A stretch of 64,000 nt of DNA from Brachycybe producta. Lineage: Eukaryota; Arthropoda; Diplopoda; Playtdesmida; Andrognathidae. Location of the stretch: assembly GCA_036925085.1 (NCBI GenBank), contig JAUPFP010000020.1:3987495-4051494 (forward strand), written 5' to 3'. Position numbers and translations under genes: made by a program. This document shows, piece after piece, positions 1 to 11,019 of this stretch. Below the pieces are notes generated by a model. The model saw only the letters and a program-made list of their open reading frames with translations, was not told the origin of the DNA and did no database searches. Position 1 is the stretch's first letter; each line of letters begins with the position of its first letter.

Positions 1-395
1 CTCAAAGGAGACAATTGAAAGTGTATTAGAAAATAGAATGGGTAGTTGAATCACTTTAAGCCTGGTCCACACACAATGTTTGGTACAATATTTTGCCCGC
101 GCAGGCAAAATTTTGAAGAAAAAAAAACCTTGCAGTTTAGGGGTGCCTATATAATACAGTTTTCAGTATTGTTTTCCCCCCACTCAGTTCTACGGAATCC
201 ATCGAAATTATATGCCGCATTCCGCAAACACTGTTCTGACACCATAATCGAAGGAAAACTGTGCAGGTCTCAGATAACTGAGCTCTCGGCCTCAGGTTTT
301 TCGTCTCCGTGTACCATCTCCAACCAGTTCACATAATTGCACAATTTTCCTTCTCCAAACTTGTCTTAACTCGCATTTCCACTATGTTTTTACCC
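1..395. other. Left edge, no gene seen
   Basis: Positions 15-54 match a family G arm. TAAGCCTGGTCCACACAC at 57-74 looks like a lone Harbinger-like end. The 96-residue frame at 46-336 shows no known domain and has no supporting context. Confidence 0.5.
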
Positions 396-398
396 TAA

Positions 399-781
399 TG
401 CCACAGTCACACTAGGCTGGTTTCCCAGCCGCTGGTTGCTGCGGGCTGGTTGTAGCACTCTAGCAGCATAGTCTGAACTGCTACTAGCAGCTGCTGTCTC
501 CAGCAGGCTAGTGATTTTAACAGCAGCTGGTGAAGTTGGACATGTCCAACTTTAGCAGCTACCAGGTGGTCATGTGACTCCCTTCCTGCTGCTGCCATCT
601 AGTGTGAACTTTTTGTTGCTAGCAGTGGCACTAGTGGTAGTAGAAACTACACTGCTTGGGTTGGTTGTTGTTAGTTTGTGTTTTTGCAAGACGGTGATTG
701 GATGACTTGCACTGCTAATACCAGCAGTGACTGGACAAGTGTGAACCCAAAGCAGCTGCTGCTTGCTGTGTGACTGCGCCT
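399..781. mobile_element. Harbinger-like MITE with GCAGCTGCTG-rich core
   Basis: The left end TGCCACAGTCACAC and the right end GTGTGACTGCGCCT are inverted repeats. TAA at 396-398 and 782-784 gives a 3-bp duplication. The core is full of CAGCAGCTGC-like motifs. There is no coding capacity. Confidence 0.7.
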
Positions 782-784
782 TAA

Positions 785-829
785 GGATACTTTCATGATT
801 GCTTCAAAATTGCAATCATGAAAGTACCC
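785..829. mobile_element. 45-bp hairpin mini-MITE
   Basis: 18-bp arms GGATACTTTCATGATTGC and GCAATCATGAAAGTACCC with a 9-bp loop. It is flanked by TAA (782-784) and TTA (830-832), each shared with a neighbouring element. Confidence 0.6.
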
Positions 830-832
830 TTA

Positions 833-1069
833 TACCAAGTACACACACCTGATAATTTAAATGCATTTAAATAATAAACGTGTTCTACAGAGCCCTGTGA
901 AGGGTAACTTAAAATAAACTATTGACATTAAAATATTGATTTAGTATTTCAATTTAAAATATTAATAATAAAGTGAAATTTTATTTGGTTCATGTCCTTA
1001 ACTGGATTCCGTATAATTCACCTAAACACATTTAAATTGAATTCATTTATCGCATGTGTGTACAAGGTA
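833..1069 (+). mobile_element. Family B MITE, copy B1
   Basis: Family B is about 300 bp when complete. Its ends are TACCTWGTACACAC and its core contains TTCTACAGAGCCCTGTGAAGG and TTAACTGGATTCCGTATAA. Complete copies are flanked by TWA, which is typical of PIF/Harbinger. B1 is short by an internal deletion, with TTA at 830-832 and 1070-1072. Confidence 0.8.
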
Positions 1070-1072
1070 TTA

Positions 1073-1796
1073 GGGTAAAAACATAGTGGAGGGTAATGTT
1101 TAGTAAGGGACATACTGTAGATAGCAAACATCTAGTTTTTGAAATTATATTTTGTGTACATTTTTTTTTGTAATTTTACAAATCTGGTCACATGCACTAA
1201 CTACTCTAGCCTGGTGGCTTTGAATAAAACAGCAATAATTACTGTTTGCTTCAGTAATTTGGCAATTGCCAGTATAAAACGTAAAACATTTTTGTAATGA
1301 CTGACTTTTGACTGTGTGCAGTATGTATACATGACGATGTTAGAGAGCAATGTTGCAATTGCCGCTCATATTAATTAAAGTGTATGCAGTTCAGCACTTT
1401 GATATTTTAGCATAATATACTAGTTATACACATTAAATTTCTTTTTTTAATTTATGCAAATTGTGGCATATTGAAAAAAAAAAAACGAAATTGATTTTAT
1501 AACATACAACGAAATGGTTTAATAAAAGTTTGGAGTACAATTTTTTTTTATTCATGTGCCATATTTAGTTATTTTGTGAGTTTTATTATAATTTATGTGT
1601 GAAAGTAATACGTGATTGTTTTAACTAAAAACACTTTAAATGTAGTGTTTTTTATCTTTTCAGTTACTTTTTTTTTTTTTTCAAAAGTAAAAAGGTCTTG
1701 ACATTTCACCTAAAATACTTTTTCTAATGCTGTTTTTTTAAAAGTATTTTATATTTAGAAATGAGTAATAAATGTTGTAGAAAGTAATTGCTGTGT
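1073..1796. other. AT-rich DNA, no gene seen
   Basis: Poly-T and poly-A runs, no clear inverted ends and no open frame of note. Confidence 0.6.
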
Positions 1797-1890
1797 AAGT
1801 TACTAACTAGTTAAGTGTTGCATTCAGTTTGTCTCTAGTCAAGTCAAATTAAAGGTTTTGATTGACCAGTTCAATTATTATTATTATTAT
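1797..1890 (+). repeat. Direct repeat left of B2
   Basis: About 90 bp from TAAGTTACTAACTAGTTA to GATTGACCAGTTCAATTAT. It recurs with small differences at 2216-2305 on the other side of MITE B2. It is too long for a target duplication. Confidence 0.7.
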
Positions 1891-1913
1891 ATACATGTAT
1901 ATGCTAACCCTAA

Positions 1914-2215
1914 TACGTTGTACACACACATGAGTTAAATGAATTCAAATTAAATGTGTTTAGGTGAATTATACGGAATCCAGTTAAGGACATGAACCAA
2001 ATAAAAATTGACTTTAATTATTAATATTTTAAATTGAAATACTAAATCAATATTTTGTCAATAGTTTCTATATTATAATTAAATATTAACTCAATATTTT
2101 CAGATTATTAACTGAATAAATTGAATTCGACATATTGTTTGTTTGCCCTTCACAGGGCTCTGTAGAACACGTTTATTATTTAAATACATTTAAATTATCA
2201 GGTGTGTACTAGGTA
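1914..2215 (-). mobile_element. Family B MITE, copy B2
   Basis: Near full length and reversed relative to B1. TAA lies on both sides (1911-1913 and 2216-2218). Confidence 0.8.
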
Positions 2216-2305
2216 TAAGTTACTAACTAGTTAGTGTTGCATTCAGTTTGTCTCTAGTCTAAGTCAAATTAGGAGTTTTGATTGACCAGTTTAATTATAT
2301 TAAAT
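2216..2305 (+). repeat. Direct repeat right of B2
   Basis: Second copy of the 1797-1890 segment. Single-base differences show the duplication is not recent. Confidence 0.7.
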
Positions 2306-2631
2306 TTTGATGGATGTATTAAATATTAAATTATTAAATTATTAGTAATAAAAAACACAGTGTGGCACTCATGATCGCCACAAGGTGAATATGGTAATCC
2401 GGAATTGCAACCGAATTTGCAACAATCGCCGGGTTTTTAATGTTAGTAAACGCTTCTATTGGACGTCAATGAAGTTATAACTAATTTTACCAAATTTTTA
2501 ACAGTTTTTTTTAGCTTAGGATTCGAAAGATTCGAAAGACGAAAAAAAGCGCGAAGATTCGAGTTTTCGAATCTCGAATATATTTTTCAAGATTCGCGGG
2601 ATTCGAGGATTCGAATGTCCCATCCCATTCC
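2306..2631 (+). mobile_element. Family F (hAT-like) element, 5'-truncated
   Basis: It matches the right three-quarters of the complete copy at 26087-26523, including GATCGCCACAAGGTGA, clustered GATTCGAAAGATTCGA motifs, and an end of the CCATTCCTA type. The left terminus is missing. Confidence 0.7.
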
Positions 2632-3024
2632 TACATAATTAAAAAAAACTATTCAGAGGTACAAGATAAAATATGTTATGTTGGATCCCTGTTCTGAGAG
2701 TTCGAATTGAAATTTAAGAAGTTGGTTTTGTTTTTTGTTAAATTTGGTAAATTTTTGTTTTGTTTTTTGAATTTGAAACTTTATTTCAAATTAGGAAGTT
2801 AGAAGTTTCCAAAAGCATATTTTATTGGCGATATCTTTAAAAATAAACTTTATATTGTAATTTTAAATGGATGAAACTTTATGGTCAGAGGGTTCAAGTT
2901 GAGGCGTGTTTTTTTCTGCTGTAAAAAAATCTGAAATTTATTGAATTCCAAATATAATGATAAAATTGGAAAAAAAAATAATAATGAAAAAGAACACATT
3001 TAAACAAATATGTTTTAACTGGAG
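2632..3024. other. AT-rich DNA, no gene seen
   Basis: Unrecognised sequence between two family F pieces. Confidence 0.55.
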
Positions 3025-3080
3025 ATGGGCCATTCGAATCCTCTAATCCTGCGAATCTTGAAAAATATTCGAGATTCGAA
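3025..3080 (-). mobile_element. Family F end fragment
   Basis: A short reverse-oriented piece of family F (GGGCCATTCGAATCC, TATTCGAGATTCGAAAAG). MITE A1 lies about 30 bp downstream. Confidence 0.55.
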
Positions 3081-3108
3081 AAGGGTTAGGAGGATACAGG
3101 TTTTTGAA

Positions 3109-3314
3109 CAGGCAATTAGAAATCAGGACAAACAGGAAGTTTGCTCCGCCCATTTTATGACGAACGCAACTCCTAATTAGTTGGTTATGTAGTCTGACAT
3201 CACATGCTCCGCCCTTTTCAACATCGAACCACACAATAAACCAATTAGAAGTTGCTGGTCGTCATAAAAAGGGGCGGAGCCAACTTCTGTTTGTCCCGAT
3301 TTCTAATTGCCTGT
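3109..3314. mobile_element. Family A MITE (Mutator-like), copy A1
   Basis: 206 bp with long inverted arms that begin CAGGCAATTAGAAATC and contain GGCTCCGCCC and AACTTCTAATTGG. A perfect 10-bp target duplication GGTTTTTGAA lies at 3099-3108 and 3315-3324. Long TIRs with 9-11 bp duplications are characteristic of Mutator-like MITEs. This is the reference copy of the family in the window. Confidence 0.85.
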
Positions 3315-3324
3315 GGTTTTTGAA

Positions 3325-4163
3325 GGGGGCCATTGGAAAGGAGGCTACGTGGGTATATAATGTATGTGCAGCCATACTTTCTCAATACATTAAACATGTC
3401 ATCATGATCCATCCTTTCATATGGAGGAGAGACATGATAAATTGATAATTAATTTGTCCATCTAAAGAAAACTTGAAACACAAATTTATAACTTGTTGGC
3501 TGAAGAAGTTTTATTAGTTTTATGTTAAAAAATGTTTTGAAGGACAGTGACTAAATTTCTCTGTAACATCTAGGTCATGGTGTATTATTTTTTGTTATTT
3601 TTTTAAAAAAAGAACAACAATGTTGCAATAGAAAAGAAGAAGCTTCTTATTTTTATTCAAATCAATTAACTTGTTTTTTTCTTGGTTCTTTTTCTCTCTT
3701 TCTCAATATGAATTATGGGAGGTTACAGATTTAGGAACAGGACCTTCAAAACCTTTTCAAATGAAAAGGGGCTAAAACACAAATTTTCGGTCCAGATATT
3801 TAGCAACTAGTGGGGTAACCCGTCATAAATGACGGGAGCAAAATTCACAGGCAATTGTGTGCATGCGCGTCGTTTGTTCCTTTTTTACTCCTTTCATTTC
3901 AATTTCAGTCACCCCCTCCCACTTTTTTCCAACCCTCCACGTTTCTTTCTCCCCCCTTCTACACTTTCCAACTTTTTCTCCTCTCAAATTTAATATCATG
4001 GGGTTCGTGGATGGGAAGGGTGCAACATATAGTTGACCTTGAGAAGAAAAAGCAGTTCATTTATTCAAATTTATATAAACTCCGACGTGTTTCAAGGTTT
4101 TTGTACAGTGTTATCTCCACACACACACACATACCTGGCTTAATATATATATATATATAATAT
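3325..4163. other. Unassigned DNA with CT-rich frame
   Basis: A hairpin CCCGTCATAAATGACGGG lies at 3819-3836. The 101-residue frame at 3855-4160 runs through a pyrimidine-rich tract and ends in (AT)n, with no domain visible. Confidence 0.5.
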
Positions 4164-4166
4164 TAA

Positions 4167-4856
4167 GGTGCGGCTAGACTACTCGTACTTGGGCTCGGTG
4201 AGGCAGCTCGTCGACAAGCCCGAGTAATGTTAACGGGCTCGCGAGCAGCGATACACGTAGCACGAGTAACTTGAACTGGTAATCAAAACTTCTTTGTTGC
4301 TCATCGGATCCGCACAGAGTCAAACCTTCTCGTGTAACTAAACTCCCAACGCTCAGTTGACAAGTGCACGTGCCGAGCCCTACAAGCCAACAAGAGCATG
4401 AGCCTGAGCCCAAGTACGAGCACGAGTAGCCTAAGCGCCCCCATTGGTTGCATTTAGACTACTCGTGCTTGTACTCGTACTTAAGCTGGTTGAGGTGCCT
4501 CGTCGACAAGCCCAAGCATTGTGGACGAACTTGCAAGCAGCGGTACAAATAGCAGGAGTAATGGGAGCCCGATGTTTGTCTGGCTCTGCTTGGTGTCGAT
4601 GCAATAAAGAGGTGCTTGTCAAGACTTGAAAGTCATTGGACGGCAACGAGCACAGTTTAGTTGACTCGCTGTACTCGTGGCGTTTCTCCTAATGGCTTTT
4701 CTGCTAATTAAAACTTCTTCGTTGCTCATCGGATCCGCACGAGTCAAAGCCTCTCGAGTAACCAAACTCTCCACTGTCAGTTGACAAAAGCACGAGCTCG
4801 ACAAGTCAACAAAGGCAAAAGCCCGAGTATGAGCATGAGTAGTCTGGACCCACCCT
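4167..4856. mobile_element. Two fused copies of a Harbinger-like MITE
   Basis: The outer ends GGTGCGGCTAGACTAC and GTAGTCTGGACCCACCCT are flanked by TAA (4164-4166, 4857-4859). In the middle (4410-4460) a right end (GAGTAGCCTAAGCGCCCC) abuts a second left end (TTTAGACTACTCGTGCTTG). The two units share the motif TTGTTGCTCATCGGATCCGC and form a tandem composite. The small frames here are TIR-derived. Confidence 0.7.
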
Positions 4857-4952
4857 TAAGGACAAACAATCATTCAGTCGAATTCAATTTGTTAATTTAA
4901 TATCCAGGGCCGGACCCGTTCATTATATGAACTTAGGCGATCGCCATCTTAA

Positions 4953-5477
4953 GAGGCTACATCGCAAAATTACTTGAGAAATCTCCACAAAGAGCGCTAG
5001 CATCGTTTTTCTATTGAATTCATAGACACACTGTTAAAGTTCTAGTGAAAGAATGATAAAAAATTGGTAAGTGTCCTTCTATTTTTAAAACATTTCAAAA
5101 TCGCCAATTTTTTTTTAGGTATTTTAGGTATTTTACCATCATTTAATGGGTGTTTATTTGCTTACGAGCGCATACTCAATGGAGTTTAACATAAGAGTTA
5201 GAAATTCGGGATTTTGAAATAGTTTTTAAAAATAGAACCGCACTTACCAATTTTTTGTCATTCTATCACTTGATCAGCATATATTTAAGGTGCACATTGC
5301 ACTTTGAAACATTAAAATTGGATAACTTTAAATATGAAAAATAAACATATTGCCGCGCCAACTGTGTATTTTAAAAATTAACGTTTCTTCTTTAACATTG
5401 GGTCTATGGGTTCAATAGTAAAACGATGCTAGCGCTTTTTGCGGAGATTTTTCGAAGTAATTTTGAGATTTAGCCTC
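4953..5477. mobile_element. Family D foldback element, copy D1
   Basis: Two long inverted arms begin GAGGCTACATCGCAAAATTA and contain AGCGCTAGCATCGTTTTTCT and ATATTTAAGGTGCACATTGC. TTAA lies directly outside both ends (4949-4952, 5478-5481), compatible with a TTAA-targeting (piggyBac-like) element. This copy has lost part of one arm and has no coding capacity. Confidence 0.75.
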
Positions 5478-5481
5478 TTAA

Positions 5482-6012
5482 AAAAATATATAACTTTTTT
5501 AATGTTTAATTTATTCAATTCAGTAAATGTTCTAGATTTTTAATTAGCATCTTCTTTTTAAAACGTGTTAATTCGTTTTTACTTTTATTATAACATATAT
5601 TCCTTATTCACCCAATTTTCTGTTGGCTTATCTTAAAAAGCAATCAACAATAAGCTTTTTTTCTTTTGAGCAATTAATTCAATTTGGGTGCAAAAAAAAA
5701 AAAAGAACAATGAAAAAATTATACTTATTTTTTAACTAGTTGTTTTAAAGTTTGATTTAATTTTTAATAAAAACGAGGTTTCTGTTATGAGATATAATTT
5801 CTCACGAATCATCTTCAGCTTCATTAACGCTAATTTCCAATTAAAATGTTAATGAAAGCCATTCCAAAAATGTGGAAATTAACGAGAACAATGGAATTGA
5901 ACAATTAAAAAAAAATAGAAAGTTTTTTTTTTACAAACTAGAAGAGTAATTAACTTTAAGATGGTTTACGAAGGGGCTGATATTCAAAGTCTTGATTGTT
6001 GTTGTCTTTCAG
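5482..6012. other. AT-rich DNA, no gene seen
   Basis: Simple A/T runs, nothing recognised. Confidence 0.6.
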
Positions 6013-6310
6013 GTGCCAATTTAACAGAAATTAGAAAGTGTTTTAGAAACTAGAAAGGGTAGCTCAATCAACATGTAAAGGGATATTTTTGTGTTGATAT
6101 ATTTCAAAATAAACGTTTTAACAGCCAAAAATTAAAAAATATCGTCTGCTAATTAAGCGTCGTCTTTTTTTTAATTTGAATTCCTGTATTTTTCAAACTT
6201 ACATAAAAATCTCATTTTGAAAGATATCAATATGAAAATACCCTTAATTGACTGAGCTAGCTTTCTAGTTTCTAAATCACATTCAAGTTTCTCTTCATTT
6301 TTTACTTGAA
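6013..6310. mobile_element. Family G inverted-repeat element, copy G1
   Basis: The left arm GAAAGTGTTTTAGAAACTAG and the right arm CTAGTTTCTAAATCACATTC are inverted and old. Related single arms occur at 15-54, 6500-6550, 10300, 15870, 28340 and 28840. Interrupted or complete copies lie at 25803, 34290 and 53035. Confidence 0.6.
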
Positions 6311-6579
6311 AGGCAGAATAATCAAGAGTTTGAAAATTACTTTAAGCTGATTTTCATGTTGATATGTTTAAAAATAAACTTTTGTACCACAATTTTAAAA
6401 TCTCAACTTTTGTTATTTACTTCAACTTAAAGAGTCCAAAACTCAAAGATTGTTCAAAACTGTCATAAAAAAGCTCATTTTTTAAAAAATATATCAACAT
6501 TTAAATACTATTAAGTGATTCTGTTACTCTTCTAGTTTCTTATAAGGTTTCAATTATTTCGTTTTAAAAAGCATGAGTG
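6311..6579. other. Degenerate family G arms
   Basis: CTTCTAGTTTCTTATAAGG at 6531-6549 and related arm pieces before the LINE tail. Confidence 0.45.
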
Positions 6580-7136
6580 ATTACAATTACATTTAGTACT
6601 CTGCTAGCAGCCAAATAGGCATATGGTAGAAGGACATAAAAGTCCACATTTCAGCATTAAGCATTGTCAAGCACATATACATGCACATAAATAAAAGAAC
6701 AAAATGAATATACAAATGTGCATCCCACGAAACAAAATTATCCCCATTCACCACTGCCTCAGGAAGAGAGAGTTCCATTGTCTTATAACTCTAGGGAAAA
6801 AAAAGACCAATAATATGAGTCTGTCCTAGCAAAAATCTCCCTAATTTTCTTAGAGTGGTCAGCCCTGTCCATATATAGTGCTTTATGAATATCACTGTAC
6901 TGTGGTTTATGACAATCACCATGAGTAATTTTTCCAAACAATTTCAAACTTAACTCAGCCCTGCAATGTGCCAAACTATGCCATTGTAGCACTGACAGCA
7001 TCTCAGTGACACTCTGTAAATTTGTGCCTGCCACAAACAAACCTAGCTGCTTTATGCTGAACCATTTCAACTGAATGAGTGTGTGCGACAGAGTGAGGAT
7101 TCCATACACTGCAGCAATACTCAAGATGAGGCCAAA

Positions 7137-9470
7137 TCAATGCTTGATAGGCAATAGTCTTAACTTGTGCTGGGCAGGTGCCCAATGTCCTATGACTAAA
7201 CGAAGCATTTGTAGAGCTTTCCCAGTAACACCATCAATGTGTTTTTTCCAAGAAAGGTCATCTGTCATTGTAATGCCCAAGTACTTATAACACTTGACAC
7301 TCTGAAGAATAGTGTCATGCATACTATAATTGAACACAATTGGATTTCTACCCCGAGTTAGCCTCATAACACTACACTTCTTCTCATTCAACTGAAGTTG
7401 CCATGTATTACACCATTCCTCAATTGCCTTCAAGTCTAGAGCTAATGTTTCACAGTCTTGGATACCATGAACCTCTTTGTAAATTAGAGTATCATCAGCA
7501 AATAGTCTACAGTTGCTGCCAACTGTGCTGCTGAGGTCATTAATAAATATCAGGAACAAAAGAGGACCCAGCACACTACCCTGGGGTACACCAGATTTAA
7601 CAGTCAACCACTCTGAGTGAGACCCATTTACAACTATCCTTTATATCCTATCACTTAAAAAAGAAGTTACCCATTTGGTTACCTGCCTCTCAACTCATAT
7701 GCTGCAACTTTTGCCAGAAGTTTTGAATGTAAAACAGTGTCAAATGCCTTACAAAGGTCAAGAAACACCATGTCAACCTGTTTAGGATTGTCTAAGCTTT
7801 TCAAGTTGAGTCTCACAAGAGCACCCTCTCAGAAAACCATGTTGGTTATCAGAAATGAGATTGTGAGATTTGAGAAACTTAACACAGCCAGAGTATATGA
7901 TATGCTCAAGAATTTTACAAACCACTGAAGTTGGAGATACAGGCCTATAGTTTGCAGCTTCGGACTTATTACCTGACTTAAATATTGGGGAAACATTTGC
8001 TAATTTCCACATACTTGGAACAACTCCTTGATCCAAAGACTGCTGATAAATTAGCTGAAGAAATGGTCCCACTTCCCTAGCTAATTTTATAAGAACTACT
8101 GCATGAATTTCATTTGGTCCCCAACTTTTATTTTTATTAAGGGTCAATAGTTGCTTGATAATGCCCTCAAGAATGCCCAAAGAATGCATTGCTCTAGACT
8201 TAAAAGCATTAGGTGCAGTATTTCATCTGCTGTAAAAACACTCCTGTATTGTTCAATCAACAAAGAAGCTTTCAATTCTCGGTGTGATATTAGTTCTCCA
8301 TTTGCCCCAACAAGAACTGGAATCGAGTACTCACCAGCCCGAGAATGCTTGACATACCTCCAAAACAGCTTTGGATCTTCTTGCAGCCATTTACTGAGTT
8401 TATTAGTTTTAAAATCTTTTGGGCCAATGCCAGTTCTTTTTTTAGCATTTGCATGAGCAATATGCAAACCATTTGCATTCAAAAAACTTGAATTACCTCT
8501 GTATCTATTTCTCCATAATTGCTGCTTACGAAAAGCCCTTTTAACACATGGTGTATACCATGCTGGTGTTGAGGCATCCCGGACTCTCTTTAATGGAACA
8601 AACTTCGAGACCCCTCCCATCAGTAACGAGTGCAAAATTGCCCAATTTTCATCAACATCATACCGATTAAAATTATTTTTAAAGTTCTCAAGATTTTGCT
8701 GCATATGCAACTTAAACCCATCCCAGTTACATTTGTTATAAAGACTAACCTGGTACCTACCTTTAATGGTACTCCTAACATTAACATTGACATCATAAGT
8801 AACAATGTGATGGTCACTAATTCCCTCAGAAACCTTAACATTAGATATCATAAGGTGAAGGTTAGTTATTACAACTAGACCTGTGCACCGTAGCATACTG
8901 ATCGGCGGTGGTGAGCGATGGTAAATACGAGCAGCGGTGGCGGTGACTACCGGCATCTGGGATTGAACATATTGAACAAATATATTGATATATTGATATA
9001 TTGAATGTGGTAAATATCGATATAAATTGAAATCGATAAATATCGAATATGGTATCATTTCATTCCTATGGCAGTTTTTAAAACAAAACCAACCAAAACA
9101 AATTTGAATTCGGCGGCAGCCAGTCATTCAAAGCGGCGAGTGGTGGCGGGTTTTTTTTAAAAAAAGGACAGGTGGCGAGCGGCGGCGTTTTGAGCTTCAA
9201 AAACACTGGCGGCGGCGATTTTGCCCGGCGACGCACAGGTCTAATTACAACATCAAGGACACTACTATTCCTAGTTGGTTGCATAACCATTTGTTCCATA
9301 GAGTAAATATCCAAACTTTCCAACAATAAAACAGCTAAAGTAACATCAAACCCACCTGTAATTGAGCGAAGTTCCCAGTTTATGTTTGGGAAGTTAATAT
9401 CACCTCCTGAAATTATAGTTGGGTTATTGTGTGCATGATGAAGGGCATCGAGACATAAGCGAATGGCACC
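7137..9470 (-). pseudogene. LINE endonuclease/reverse transcriptase pseudogene
   Basis: Order on the minus strand: APE-type endonuclease end with GGDINFPNINW (9244-9470), and after the inserted MITE the GISDHHIV motif near 8815. A linker with FWRYVKHSR follows, then RT fragments ANYRPVSPTSVVCKILE and QHGFLRGCSCETQL (7782-8189), GVPQGSVLGPLLF, and the catalytic FADD at 7502-7491. Breaks: an in-frame TAA between the RT blocks near 7640, frame changes near 7700 and 8200, and another near 7150 before the tail containing PHLEYCCSVWNPHS. It cannot encode a working protein. The tail block HLEYCSxVWxP is typical of CR1/jockey-group RTs. Confidence 0.85.
8876..9243. mobile_element. hAT-like MITE inside the LINE
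   Basis: The ends TAGACCTGTGC and GCACAGGTCTA are inverted repeats. They are flanked by a perfect 8-bp duplication ATTACAAC at 8868-8875 and 9244-9251. An 8-bp duplication is the hAT signature. The inside is rich in GGCGGC motifs and has no coding capacity. Removing it and one duplication rejoins the LINE endonuclease frame. Confidence 0.85.
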
Positions 9471-9507
9471 GAAAGGTGATCACTGATCAGACTTCTAATG
9501 ACATTTT

Positions 9508-10233
9508 AAATTGAGTCAAAATCTCTGCAAAGAGCGCTGACATCGTTTTTCTATTGAGCCCGTAGACTCGATGTCAATTTTTAAAATACACAGTCGCGGC
9601 GGCAATATGTTTATTTTTCATATTTAAAGTTGTCCAATTTTGAAGGTTCAAAGTGCAATGTGCACCTTAAATATATGCTGATCGACTGATAGAATGACAA
9701 CAAATTGGTGTTTTTCTATTTTTTAAAACTATTTCAAAATCGCGAATTTTTAATTGAGTATGTCCTGGTAAGAAAAAAAAACATCCATTGAAATGTTCGT
9801 AAAATACGTAAAAATAATTTTAAAAATCCACAAATAAACAGCAGCGAAGCCAACATATTGGCGCACGTGCTGATTTTTTTTTTCTGGATTTTTAAAATTA
9901 TTTTAGGTATTTTTACGTGCATTTTAATGGATGTTTTTTTTTCTCATTTGGGCGTACTCAATGAAGTTTAACATATGAATTAGAAATTTGCGATTTTGAA
10001 ATAGTTTTTAAAAATAGAACCGCACTTACTAATTTTTTGTCATTCTATCATTCGATCAGCATATATTTAAGGTATTAGACAACTTTAAATATGAAAAATA
10101 AACATATTGCCGCCGTGACTGTGTATTTTATAAATTAAGATTTTTTCTTTAACATTGGGTCTATGGGCTCAATAGAAAAACGACGCTAGCGCTCTTTACA
10201 GAGATTTTTTAAAGTAATTTTGCGATGTAGTTT
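9508..10233. mobile_element. Family D foldback element, copy D2
   Basis: Both arms are present with the central CACGTGCTGATTTTTT region, but both termini are decayed. It abuts the 5' truncation of the LINE at about 9480. Confidence 0.75.
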
Positions 10234-10913
10234 TTTAAATGCTTTAATTGCTGTAAAAAGTTTATTTTGAAAGATTTCAGCATTAAAATAGCTCTAAGTG
10301 ATTCAGATTCTCTTCTAGTATCTAAAAAAAATGTAAAGTTTTTTTTTAAAAAACGTTGTTTCAAAACGCAGAGTGTTGTTTTTACGTGTAAAAGTCAGTT
10401 TAAAAGAGATCAGGGTTGATATAAACAAATATTTCCGATTTTTATCTATTATTTTTATTTATTATTATTATTATTATTATTTCTGTAATTGTTTATTTTA
10501 TCCAATTTCACTTTCATTTTCTTGACTCCATTGAACAGTTCGATAAGATCAAACTGACCGACATTAGAATTTTGTTTTTCTTGAACATAAAAAACAACAA
10601 CCTCCCCCTACATTTTAAAGACAGTTCAGTTTTTAAAAAAAAAATAATGAGTGAAAAATCCAAGTTCAATCTTTGTGTGCAAAATGAAATTACAAAACTG
10701 CTTCAAGGAATACGTGATATTGCCGTTGACTTTGATTTCAAAGATTTGGGTTATATATTTTGTCCTTAAGTTTCATGTGGGTCAGTTAATAGTTTCAATG
10801 ATGGGCACAAACCAGGGACGTAGAGAGCCAACTCGGGCTCTGAAGTAGATTATAATCCGGGGACTTCATAACACTGAATCTTTACTGTCTGTTGTAGGCA
10901 GTTACTAATTTGT
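10234..10913. other. AT-rich DNA, no gene seen
   Basis: A family G arm remnant at about 10300 and an ATT-type microsatellite at 10452-10480. The two 65-residue frames overlap in different frames and look random. Confidence 0.55.
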
Positions 10914-11018
10914 TATAATTACAATTACAAAAAGTAATCTGCTAGCAGCCAAATAGGCCTATGGCAGAGGGACATAAAAGTCCACATGCAGCATTAAGCA
11001 TTGTCAAGCACATATGTA
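10914..11018 (-). mobile_element. LINE 3' remnant, left half
   Basis: It starts with the TAATTG-type tail read on the minus strand and matches the LINE 3' UTR up to GTCAAGCACATAT. The sequence then switches to Helentron-like copy 1 and resumes at 12244, so one LINE remnant was split by that insertion. Confidence 0.75.
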
Positions 11019-11019
11019 A

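Larger units (their letters stand above)
6580..9480 (-). mobile_element. Decayed jockey/CR1-like LINE, 5'-truncated
   Basis: Non-LTR retrotransposon on the minus strand, truncated near 9480 where foldback element D2 begins. The 3' end at about 6580 carries a short TAATTG-type tail, also seen on the copies at 57.8 and 56.4 kb. It holds the end of an endonuclease domain and a reverse transcriptase with several frame breaks. A 368-bp hAT-like MITE (8876-9243) interrupts the endonuclease part. The exact clade (CR1, L2 or Rex/Babar type) needs a tree. Confidence 0.85.

Noticed and set aside
1797-2305. 90-bp direct repeats as LTRs or a giant target duplication
   Set aside because: No TG...CA ends, primer site or coding interior. 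The enclosed MITE already has its own TAA flanks.
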